A stretch of 64,000 nt of DNA, taken from Moniliophthora roreri (lineage: Eukaryota; Basidiomycota; Agaricomycetes; Agaricales; Marasmiaceae). The notes under the pieces are model-generated. The model made no database searches. It was not told the DNA's origin and saw only the letters and a list, made by a program, of their open reading frames with translations. Positions 36,755 to 47,181 of this stretch are shown in pieces. The number at the start of each line of letters is the position of its first letter. Positions within the stretch are counted from its first letter, which is position 1. The translations under genes were made by a program, and so were the position numbers. The stretch covers positions 248,001 to 312,000 of the forward strand of contig LATX02000035.1 in assembly GCA_001466705.2 (NCBI GenBank). The letters run 5' to 3'.

Positions 36755-36767
36755 GGTTATGGGCTCT
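36755..36767 (+). other. Primer binding site, half-tRNA initiator Met type
   Basis: GGTTATGGGCTCT directly follows the 5' LTR. It resembles the Copia primer site GGTTATGGGC, which pairs with the anticodon-stem half of initiator methionine tRNA rather than its 3' end. This suggests priming by a cleaved tRNA, as known for Drosophila copia. Confidence 0.7.
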
Positions 36768-36848
36768 GTAGCCTAAATCACTGCATCAGAATACGGTCTA
36801 CACAAGGAACTTGAACATTGGCTCACCTGAATCTATATCTGCTCCATT

Positions 36849-39800
36849 ATGGCATCCATTAACACCCCGAGCAACTACTTGAACATTACACAACTGCTGG
36901 ATGAAGAAAAATTCAATGGCAAGAATTACATCTCCTGGAAGGAGAACATACTCTGACATGCTAGGCCAAAAGGCCTGCATCTATACTGGCAAGGGGAAAT
37001 CACTATCCCTATTCCTCCCATCATGATTACTGTCAAAGACGAGGATGGCAACATAACAATGACCTCTCCTCCCCTCATATCCACTCCAATCAATGACCAA
37101 TGCCCCAATCACCTCGAGTATGAGCAACGGGAAGCAGTTGCCTTCAATACACTGTGGGACAATATCAAAAATCCCAGTTCAATGGGTTTCTCGAGTGGTG
37201 GGAAGACATCAGCTGAATTATGGTTGTGGATCAACACTGAATACCACATGATTAGCTGCCTGACCCACAAATCAAAAGAGGAGAAGTGGCAGGGTCTATG
37301 ATACAAAGACTTTGGGGGGCCAGTTACTGGGGAAAATGGGTACTACGAGAAGTGGAAGTCAGTGAGGAAGGAAGCTGAAGATGCAGGGGTTATAGTCACC
37401 AATGGACTCTCAATCACGGTATTTGTTGATTCCTTCCCAGCCACCCTCAAATGGATTCCAGCAATGAGTTCCCTTCTGTCTGAGAACAACCTTCGTGTTG
37501 TGGCTGCCAGGCTCCAGGAACGTTGCCACCTCATTATGAAAGACAAGCCCAATCAGCATCCCTCGAAAGTCAGTGCCCTCCATGCATGAATCAAAGAGCT
37601 CGAAGAGGCTAATGCAGCTCTTACTGCCCATGCCACATCTGCATCTACTTCTGCTAGCAAACAGTGCAAGAGACTGCACAACCCTGATTTGAAATGCTCA
37701 AATACCAAATGCAGAAAGGTCGGGCACATAATTGATGACTGTTTTGAGGAGAGAGGCAGCAAACAGAGTCAGTACCCTGATTGGTGGAAAGGCAAGAAAC
37801 AGGTGGCACCCCCATCAGCCAATGCAGCCAACCACTATGCAATGACAGCGAGGATAGTCGAAGCCTTGACTGTCACCGAGTCCAATCCCAAGGATGGTAG
37901 CCATATCCTTGCTGATTCCAGAGCCTTGGCTCACTTCTTCCATGACAAATCCACATTCTGTTCCTATTCCAAACATTCAGGGACTGCAGGGTCCTCGTCA
38001 AAGCAGGGGACGCAATTTATCATTGAGGGGGTTGGTGAAATTCAAATTGAAGTGACATACCAGGGGGTCAAATGAACCATTATGCTCTGGAGTGTCTTTC
38101 ATGCACTAGATATTGCCTTGAACCTGCTCTCGCTTGGCGTACTTGATGTCCTAGGGTATAGAATGGTTATAGGGGGAAGGAAGATAATCTTCTGAGCCCT
38201 GAGTGGTGACAAGATGCTAGAAGCTGCGTTAGAGGAAGGGCTATATGTCATTACCGGGGTGCCAGCAACAGCTGTCCACAGCGCAATGGCTGCTCACACA
38301 TTGCCAAATGACCCTCAGTACCTTCACCAGGCTGCAGCCCACATTATGCCCAAGCGACTGGAGCTTGGAGCGAAAGTCCTGGATGGCATGCCAGAAATCG
38401 AGCCAGGGTTGAGAGGGAGACTTCCTACATGCCAGGATTGCAAGGAAGAGAATACGAACAAGCAGCCGAGGCCTGAGAGACCGGATATGGTAACAGAGTC
38501 CAACTTCTGGTGGTTCATAGACTTGTGGGGGCCATCGAGAGTGATTTCCGTTGGGGGGAACCTGTATGGACTTTTTGGTGTAGACGAATTCACTGGCAGG
38601 AAATTCTTTGAGGCCTTGAAAAATAGGCAAGCTGCAACCGTCCTTGACAAACTAGAGCCACTGCGGATCCAGTCAGAGACACAGACAGAGAACAAACTCA
38701 AGAGAATTAGGAGCGATAACGCATCTGAGCTCCATTCCAACCTCGCAAAATCCTAGTTCCAGAAACATGGTATAATTTATGAATTCACTGTCCCCTACTC
38801 TTCGGCATCTAATGGTGCAGGAGAATGCACCATCGGTGTGGTGCTTCAATCTGTTCAGTCCATGCTGCTGGATTCTCAACTGTCAGCCAAGTGGTGGGCT
38901 CATGCAATGGCCACAGCAACTCACACAATAAACCTGTTCCCATCAGCTCAAACTCCATCGAAAGTTCCTGAGGAGGTGTGGACTGGCCAATGACAGACAG
39001 TGCAGTACCTGGTGCCCTTTGGCAGCATCAGATTCACACACATTCCCAAGGAAACTGGCAGAGGGAAATTGGACCCTCAAGGCGAGAAGGTCGTCATGTT
39101 GGGCTACAACAGACATGGTGTTTACCTCACAAAGCCGTGGGACTCGGACAAGGTCTTGAGGGTAAGAGACGTCGTATGGTTGAAGGATGGGGGACACTGG
39201 GTTGAGAATGATAATCGTGACATTCAAGAAGACCTATTGTTTCTGGAATTTGAAGATAACAAGTTTGTTGATTGCGATGCCATAGTGCCAACAACTCCAT
39301 GTTCTGAGCCGACAGAGTCTACCCCTCAAATCTCTGAGCTGCTGGCCAATTCACTCTGAGACGATCAATATCAATGTCATAGGCATACTCAGGAAGAAAT
39401 CTGGGGAACCAAGGCAACTAGACACACTACAAGAGATCCTGTACCTAGCAGAAGAACCCTGGATGCCATGAATTCTGAGCTACCTTCTGTCCCAGAACCT
39501 GACAACGACTGGGTACCTGACACATACAAGGAGGCAGCTACCAGGCTTGACCTGTGGGGACCAGCTATGGAGAAGGAGTTAAAGAAAATAGATGATCGAA
39601 AGGTGTTCACACCTATGCCAAGGCCTCCAAACACACCTACAGTCATGTTGAAATGGCATTACACACTCCAGAAGGATGGGGAAGGAAGGATAATGGAGAG
39701 GTGGGCAAGGTTGGTTGTAAGAGGGTTCACCCAAGTCAAAGGAGTGCATTATGAGGATACTTGGGCCATGGTTGCAAGGTATGAGTCTTTACAGTTCGTT

Positions 39801-41159
39801 ATTGCTATTGCTGCCTATTATGGCTTGAATCTCTGGTCTGGGGACTTCACCGCCGCCTACCTGAATGCAAAGCCACAGGGAGTCAATTACCTCAACCTTC
39901 CTCCAGGGTATGAGAGTCGATACAACTTATGGGATGGGGCCGAAACGGTACTCCACATGGACATCAATATCTATGGCACAAAAGATGTGGGAAACAACTG
40001 GTTCTGAATGCTGGATGAAATGTACCGAGAACTAGGCCACTTCTCCATATCAGCTGACCCCTGTGTACAAACAAAGACCACCAAACTTGGTAATACCATC
40101 ATGGTCACTTACACGGATGATGTTATCGGAGTATCAGACACTGAGGAAGCCAAGGAAGTGTCAGTAACAGAAATTGGAGCTGCATATGACTTCAGGTTTT
40201 ATGGAGAACCCGATGTCACTCTGGGAATAACCATCTGACGAAATCTGGAGACAGGCAATGTCAGCATCCACCAGCATCCTCTCATTGAAAAGGTTATTGA
40301 AGGCCATGGATTACAGAACACTATGCCCAAATTTACTCCTCTTCTATCAAATCTCACCCTTATTGACAGTCAACTGATCCCTATTCCATTGGAGGACTCA
40401 GATTACATGCAGAGTAAAGACTACTGTAGGCTCGTAGGATCACTAAATCACATTTCCCAGGGTACACGTCCTGACATATCATATGCAGTCGCGTTATTGC
40501 AGCACTATGCAAATGACCCACAGCCTGTGCATTGGAATGCCACAATACACGTTGTAACCTATCTCAAGGGCACCATTTCCTATCAGCTCACGTACCAGCG
40601 TCACCAAGGGGGAGAAGATCTCTTGAAGCCAGATGGATATGCCGACGTGTCACATGCCGATATACAAGAAGAGAATGGGGAACCTACCAGAAAGTCAACG
40701 ATGGGGTATGTTTTCAAGGTAGCAGGAGGAGCAGTGAGTTGGTGCTCAGCGAAGCAAAGGGTAGTGGCACTGTTGACAACCGAAGCCGAATACATCACGA
40801 TGGTCAATGCTAGGAAGCAAGCAATCTGGATGTGGAAATTTCTTGATGGGGTAGGGCATCACCATGAGTACCCCTTTGCAATCAAGGTTGACAATACTAG
40901 TGCAATAGCATTATTAGATGAAACGACTAAACACAGGCAAACAAAGCACTTTGACACCAACTGGTCATGGCTCCAGGACATAGTTCACGCGAAGGAACTC
41001 GAGTTCAATTACATTCCATCCAGTGATAACTTAGTGGACCTCTTTACCAAACAACTCACTCAAAGCAAGACTAAGTGGTTTTCACTTAAAATTGGACTTC
41101 AAGACAACAGATTGCGTGCCAATTCAGGGGGAGTGTCAAAGATTGCAGGTGATACATGA
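36849..41159 (+). pseudogene. Copia Gag-Pol polyprotein, ten nonsense mutations, no frameshift
   Basis: One frame of 1,436 codons from ATG 36849 to the stop at 41157-41159. In-frame stops fall at 36954, 37299, 37587, 38073, 38193, 38754, 38991, 39357, 40005 and 40236; all are TGA except 38754 (TAG). No indel shifts the frame. Domains seen: Gag with a CX4CX4HX4C knuckle (CSNTKCRKVGHIIDDC), protease at about 37905 where the usual DSG triad reads DSR, integrase with a CxxC pair (CQDC) and DDE-type residues (FIDLWGP, IRSDNASE and a downstream Glu), reverse transcriptase with YTDDV, and RNase H with TTEAEYITM. Because most stops occupy positions where Arg is expected, CGA to TGA change is the likely cause. 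Confidence 0.93.
41125..41133 (+). other. Polypurine tract of Copia element
   Basis: CAGGGGGAG lies immediately upstream of the 3' LTR, the position used to prime plus-strand synthesis. Confidence 0.75.
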
Positions 41160-41428
41160 ATTACTGCCCAATCAAATGTTTCTACTCTGTACTCCGTTTC
41201 CGGTTCCCGCTTCCCGACTATGATACATGTTCTATATGATATACGTCCGACTCGTCTTACCTATTAATCAAATTTCCCAGTTTAGTATTTATTAGCTACG
41301 TATGCATTGTAACACCTCAGCTGTTCACACATCTAGTGAGACTGTCTGAGGTAAGATATATTATTTCTTTGGTATATTTCTCTTACTCACAACCAATCCC
41401 TACAGTACTTATTCTGCTATTTACAACA
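41134..41428 (+). repeat. 3' LTR of Copia element
   Basis: 295 bases, the same length and ends as the 5' LTR. The polyprotein frame runs 26 bases into it. Confidence 0.95.
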
Positions 41429-41984
41429 CATTCCTTTACACTGATCAATCACGATTACAAAGTTTCAATCAAGCCGATATCTGAACAACACCCATGGAGA
41501 AGGTACTTGCCCACCAAGGCAAACTAATGACGGCACTACTTAGAGAGCTTGAAGGACAGCCTGTTGACAATAACATTAGAGGGGGAGATTTGTGGTTGGG
41601 ATTTGCTACATTGATCAATGATGAAGGACTATGGACCTCCTGGGCAGTCTTTGGAGAATGTAAATCCATGTTAGATAATGTTGAACATCAGACTGAAGGA
41701 AGCTTTGCAGGGTAAAGAGCAAATCTACTAGACTTTTGCCTTGGCTGAGTGTTTCTCTTCTGTCAATGATGTCTTATCAGCTGTAACAGCCATTTAATGC
41801 ATGTGTCTGTCATTTATGTCTCTCAATATGGCCTCATAGTACATCATCAAAATTGACAGCCTGCTGCAATGGGTTACAGGGTACCATGAAATGCAATGGC
41901 CTGTAATTGTTCTAGAGGAATGTAGTGTAGTTAGAATGTACTGCAATTATTTCTTAGTAATATATTTAAGTTACATACCTAATA

Positions 41985-42120
41985 TAATGCCTCATAACAA
42001 TTGCAGGGCATTATAATGTGTTGCAGACATTGTATCATGTTATATTGTGTTCCAGGCATTACAATGTGTTGTAGGCATTATATTGAATTGTGGGTGTTAT
42101 ATTGTGTTGCTTATTGTACA
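41985..42120. repeat. Degenerate ~20-bp minisatellite, orientation 1
   Basis: Five or six imperfect units built on TTGCAGGCATTATATTGTG. The reverse-complement version occurs about 1.1 kb further on at 43160-43255. Confidence 0.6.
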
Positions 42121-42359
42121 ATTGGAATATGAGGGGGTTGCATGAGATGCAGTGTCACTATTGGGGGAGAATAAAAACTAAAAATAGAATGGCAATCATG
42201 TGAGTGAAGACCTGTTCAAAGCAGACCTTAAATTCAGACACCTGGCAAATGTTCAAACTCTGCTTCTTTCTTAACCACCACCATTGTCTGTCATCCCTGC
42301 TGTTGTCATCCTCATCCCTGGCACTCCTACCACTGACACTGGCAACAACAATACCTACA

Positions 42360-42620
42360 ACATCTCCAATGCCAGCAACAGCCTCAACAATGTCTCTCAA
42401 TGCTGCCAACAACACTGACACTATCTGACACATCACCACCAATCACACCACCAGCATCATGTGCCACATTACTGCCACCAACAACATGCTCAACACCACT
42501 CTTGATCCCAAATACACCCTCAACAATGTCTCCTGACAGTGCCAACCTCATGTGACATGTTACTGTCCTTGCTGCTGCCAGCAACATGCTCAACACCAAT
42601 TATGTCTTTAACAATGTCCG
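42360..42620. repeat. Degenerate tandem repeat, CAACA-rich
   Basis: Words such as CCTCAACAATGTCTC and ACAACATGCTCAACACCA recur at ~100-130 base spacing, with scattered changes. It does not encode a conserved frame. Confidence 0.5.
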
Positions 42621-43159
42621 GCAACACTGAACAATACCATCAACATCCCTTTGACACTACCAGCATACCAACTACATATATCAATAACACCAGTGCTTGG
42701 TGCCAGCTGAAAGAAGGTGCATCATTCACATTTTATCTTATGATTTCAAGCTTAGGTCCAACACCTTGAACCCCACATCATGTCTGACCATTAAGGTCAT
42801 CCTCCATCTATCATACCATTGGTACCTGCCCTTGTCTAAGTGTGGTCCATGAAAGGTTTGTCTTTTTCACACTCTCTCATCTAGCTCACTAATAATACTG
42901 TTGTAAGGTCTTTGGTCATCAGCCCTACTCTCTATAACACCTGTTTCAGTAAGCATGCCTCTTCTGAATCTTTTTAGTTACATGTTCACTCATTCATTTC
43001 TCTAGACACCTTGTTTGCCTTGAGGGGTTTTTGGTATCATATATACTCTTATATCTAAGTTAGCAATACTCCTGTATATATATGTATATTGATTTTTTTT
43101 TATCTGTTCATTGTATGGCTACACTTAAGAGTTGGACTAGAATATATTATGGCACATTT

Positions 43160-43255
43160 TGCTCACAACATGATATATTGCCTGTAATGTGGTATAGTGC
43201 TTGTAATGCAATATAATGCCCATAACACAATATAACCTTCGTTATAAGAGGTGTA
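43160..43255. repeat. Degenerate minisatellite, orientation 2 (inverted)
   Basis: Units like TGTAATGCAATATAATGCC are the reverse complement of the units at 41985-42120. Inverted subterminal repeats of this kind suggest the two ends of an old DNA transposon. Confidence 0.5.
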
Positions 43256-44944
43256 ATAATTACATGACATTATATTAAGTATGTATCTTGTTACTTACCA
43301 TCCTATCAGCATTGTAACTGCTTGTCAGTTTTTGTAATGTACATGCTTCAGTAGCCAAACAGCCCAGACCTCACTGGTGTTAGTCCAATTTCAATATGTT
43401 CACCTTTAAGATACAATCTACTACATTTGAAAGGTATGAAATAACCAAGTATCACCATCCTCCTATCTAATATAATACATTTGGCCTTGGGAGACCTCTA
43501 GATACTAAAGAATGACCATTAAGATTGGATTTCTGGTGAGATGTAGGTATGACACCAACCTGTATCTTCCATTCAGGTTTCTGGGTACATCAAGTTGGAG
43601 TGACTGCAAGGGCATCAAGAAGTGTTCATATAAATAGCCAAGACTCAACAAACTTGAGCATGTTACACTCCATAGTGCCAGGGGTGGCAATGTCTATTGG
43701 AAGTGCCATTCATGCTGAAGAATAATAGTCACTACAGCGAAGGAGCTACATACCTGAGATGGGTAACACACTTGTGATGGCCAATACCACCAGCATGAAG
43801 ACATACAGAGACACAAAACCTGAATGGTTGAACATGAATAACAGATATACTCAATAGTGAGATGACACTCACTTGACCACAATGAGTAACATGCTGATGA
43901 CCTCACTAGAACCAGCAAAATGACAGGCATTGATTTGACAGACTATTGCCTCTGCTTTGCCCAGAAGCAACTGCTTGAGAAGCATGACTGAGAATGTTAG
44001 CTGGTGCTGTTGACTTGAGTGCTAAAGCTTTGAGCATGAAAAGGGTGAAGTAACGACATACTGATGTTTGTTTTTCTCCATTCCTGATGTAGTCAATAGC
44101 TTGTTGACCTGGTTCACGTTGACCATGAGCACTGCTGGTGAGACTGGCATTCTTCCCTTGAGGGGATCCAGAGAGGGGTAGTGAAGGTTGCCAATGATGA
44201 TCTTTCTGCAACACAAGGTGTGCACCTCTCCATTGTTGTGTCTGAATCCACCAGCTGATGTCAGGTAGTATGCCTTGCCATGCAAAAGCTTTCTGTTCAG
44301 CTTTGGTGGCCTTCTTCTCTTTCCAGGTTATCAAACATTTTCCCTTTGTGAATGCATTTGAAGTGTAACACCATACAGGTGGTCAAACAAGCTCTTCACT
44401 GGGATGAGCTATGAAGTATCAAGACCCAATGGAAATGACACACACTGGCACAAAGTCAATGGAAAGTTTTCAAAGCATCAATGCCTTTTTCTGGACCAGA
44501 TGGTTAACCAAGGTTCAAGCTGTGGATATAAACCAGTTTACCAATGAAGAAGAGCATTTGCCAGGGCCCAGAAGGTAATCCAAGGTCATTCCCATAAGAG
44601 ATCCTCTGTTTTATGTCTGACAAGTAGGCTGGTGGATTTCTCTGATTGTTATTGACACCAGGTATTGATCATTTCCATGTCCAATGGTGACTGTGTCAGA
44701 TGAGATCCAAATCCGTCTTGAGCATGATGACAGTATAGGCCAAGGAGTAGTTGTTATAATGATTTGGGCGCTTCTCCTACCGCCCATTCCAATTCTCCGG
44801 CACGCGGCAACCTCCGACCGGCGGATCATGTGACTGTACAGTCGCAAGCCACCCATCGAGGCTGTTCGGCACCGACCGAGGACTCACAAGTCGTATCCAT
44901 CAAGGCAACGCAGCGCTCAACGCTCGCAAGACACCCCCGCAAAA

Positions 44945-45657
44945 ATGGTTCGTATGGTTCCCATGAAAGTCTGGTGGAGAATCCTATATTGATAACTTGA
45001 TCTTCTCTATGCAGGCCGACCAAAAAACTGCACCGACGAACCCCATGAAGGAGATGCGGGTGGACAAACTTGTTATTAGTGCGTCAACTCTCCAGTTTTC
45101 ACCCAGAGAATTAAAAAACTAATCGTGTATTCTTTGCAGACATTTCCGTCGGTGAAAGTGGTGATCGTCTCACCCGTGCCTCCAAGGTCTTGGAACAATT
45201 GACCGGTCAAACTCCCGTTACCTCAAAAGCCCGCTACACTGTCCGAACCTTTGGTATCCGTCGTAATGAGAAAATCGCCGTTCACGTTACCATCCGTGGT
45301 CCCAAAGCAGAGGAGATTTTGGAGCGTGGTTTGAAGGTCAAGGAGTACGAGTTGCGAAGGAGGAACTTTTCGGAGACTGGAAACTTTGGTTTCGGTATCC
45401 AGGAACACATAGATTTGGGTGCCAGATACGATCCCACCATCGGTATCTTTGGAATGGACTTTTACGTCGTCATGTCCCGACCTGGCGCTCGAGTCGCGAA
45501 GAGGAAGCAAAAGAAGGCACGGGTGGGCTTCCAACACCGTATCAGGAAGGAGGATACTATGAAGTGGTTCAAAGACCGATTTGACGGAATCATCCTCGTA
45601 CGTGTTTTTCATTCCTGTCATTTTCAGTTTTTCTAAATTTTTTTGTCCTAGAAATAA
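44945..45657 (+). CDS. RPL11: 60S ribosomal protein L11 (uL5)
   Basis: Exons 44945-44947 (ATG only), 45015-45078, 45140-45597 and 45652-45657; 531 bases, 176 residues. The protein begins [20 protein letters not shown] and contains the uL5 core [40 protein letters not shown] and the late [20 protein letters not shown], ending FDGIILK. It contacts 5S rRNA and helps form the central protuberance of the large subunit. The first exon is only the start codon, and the last holds just Lys plus stop, a layout common in ribosomal protein genes of these fungi. Confidence 0.97.
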
Positions 45658-46543
45658 ACATCTTTGTCCCTCGCCCATTCGTCTTGGTCTTTTATTATAT
45701 GTACTAGGTAGTATGCCGCCATGCCCCACACTCAATGCAATGCGTACTCTCCAGAACTGTCCGAATATTGTGATGTTTGCCCGTCGTTACTCTCATGATG
45801 TCTATCTTGACTCCGTCTCCTGTTGTCTCGCTCGACGTAAGAGCCTTGCCAGAGTGAATCGTTAAAAGATCGGTTACTTTACATGCAGCATTGGAATCCC
45901 CATGCGAACTTCACTCTGAAAGATCTCGTCTCGTCTCGTCTCGTCATTCTACGACTGCAGCCATTGTCGAGGTCCGGTTGCAGGTGAGAAGGGTTCGGGC
46001 GCTTATTCTGCTTCCTCATACTTATGATTTCCGACAGTTCCTCGTACATCAGGCGCACAAATAGCTTGGATTCGATGTATTTTGGACCCTGCATCTCCGA
46101 GTGGGATACTCTGGTGCGTCTTTTCATTTTATTTCTATTGCCTATGGCGGGTTCAAGGCCGCGTGCCTCAGAATCCATGTGCCTCTCAACCTATCCTGGA
46201 GAACTCTTACGCTATATAGCGACACGATTATGCATTATGTTGCACTTATGCACTCGATTATCAATGCAGCGTTGAACTGACGCCGTCGGTCATCAAATTG
46301 AAGCGTAAAAGTACAGGACGCCCATCAGCGGTCCACACTGATTATAATTCATTCGGCTTTTCACCCCTTGGCTTTTCCCAGGTCACCTCAATCCTTCGGT
46401 TTTGTGTCACCGCGTCCACCTTGAATTGGGCACAGGTCGCTCCGACACATGCTTCAAACGGCGTAAACTGCCCTTCAAGTACCTCTCTCGACGTATAAAA
46501 GGATGGGTCAAAAATGTTTTTGATGCAACCTATCTCCTCGATC
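45658..46543. other. Intergenic region
   Basis: RPL11 3' flank and promoter of the next gene. There is a short CGTCT repeat near 45925-45945. No coding evidence. Confidence 0.5.
46494..46500 (+). promoter_or_regulatory. TATA box
   Basis: TATAAAA, 44 bases before the start codon at 46544. Confidence 0.5.
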
Positions 46544-47067
46544 ATGTACGCTTTCAAGAGGTATGCATCTCAATTTGCCAGCCTAGGATTATAGACCATT
46601 GATCCTTATTCCGCGTCCCAACAGTCTCATCGCTGCCTCCCTCCTATCATGCGCTCTTGCACTTCAAATCTCGACTCCCTCAGCAGCTAAAGCCGGAGCT
46701 GACGTTCCTATTACATGGCAGAGTAACCCCAACGACGCCAGCGACTTTACGCTCTTCTTGCTTGACAACAACAACCTACCTTTTGGTTTGGAGCAAAACT
46801 TTGGAAAGTTCCAGACCACCGATGGTCAAGCAATTGTTACCTTTGACAGTGATTTGTCAACGTGAGTGATATCATATCTACCGTCGTTCTTTGCTGATGG
46901 ATCTTGATATCAGTGAGAAGACATATGTTCTGAGGGCAGTGAATTCGGAGTAAGTGGTCTTTCGTTGGTGATTGCCCCTTCAGTATGACTGATAATCATC
47001 TGTCTTACTTTATAGAAATGTTGATTTCGTTTATGCATCCAGTGCAGCATTTACACTGGTTGCTTGA
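46544..47067 (+). CDS. Small secreted protein, Kre9/KNH1-like (Ser-Thr-rich GPI family) fold
   Basis: Exons 46544-46560, 46625-46861, 46914-46949 and 47016-47067 give 113 residues with matching phases. I chose ATG 46544 because splicing its 17-base first exon yields a clean signal peptide (MYAFKSLIAASLLSCALALQ); the larger second exon alone has no ATG. The mature part, ISTPSAAKAGADVPITWQSN followed by FTLFLLDNN and KTYVLRAVNSE, matches the Ig-like domain of the fungal family PF10342, which includes Kre9/Knh1 beta-1,6-glucan proteins. It lacks the Ser/Thr-rich tail and GPI signal of longer members, so it should be freely secreted. Role unknown. Confidence 0.82.
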
Positions 47068-47181
47068 TTGTAAGATGTACACAATAATGGATTGATTGAA
47101 TTCACGTTTATCGGATGTGGTATACATCTAGTTTACATGTAGCACTGGGAATTGCATGTGTTCGTTGTATGACCCGGGAAA

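Larger units (their letters stand above)
36460..41428 (+). mobile_element. Ty1/Copia LTR retrotransposon, full length, inactivated
   Basis: The boundaries are exact: each LTR is 295 bases, begins TGT and ends ACAACA, and the element is flanked on both sides by the same 5 bases, CATTC (36455-36459 and 41429-41433), the target-site duplication. A primer site follows the 5' LTR and a purine tract precedes the 3' LTR. The internal frame has the Copia order: Gag, zinc knuckle, protease, integrase, reverse transcriptase, RNase H. Ten premature stops prevent expression of a full polyprotein, so the copy cannot move by itself. Confidence 0.95.
35280..44760. repeat. CpG-poor transposon cluster
   Basis: About 9.5 kb with few CG dinucleotides and no cellular genes, sharply bounded on the right by the ribosomal protein gene region, where CG becomes common again (around 44765). 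It contains one definable Copia element (36460-41428) inserted into older repeat DNA, plus degenerate minisatellites at 41985-42120, 42360-42620 and 43160-43255. Confidence 0.65.
41434..44944. other. Older repeat DNA downstream of Copia, then promoter of RPL11
   Basis: No cellular gene is supported up to about 44.76 kb. A 73-codon plus-strand frame begins at 41494 (MEKVLAHQGKLMTALLREL) and a 142-codon minus-strand frame lies at 43906-44334; neither has a recognisable domain and both are probably transposon remains. The last ~180 bases are CG-rich and hold the RPL11 promoter. Confidence 0.5.

Noticed and set aside
43906..44334. 142-codon minus-strand frame
   Set aside because: Inside the decayed repeat zone, with a competing open frame on the same strand and no domain.
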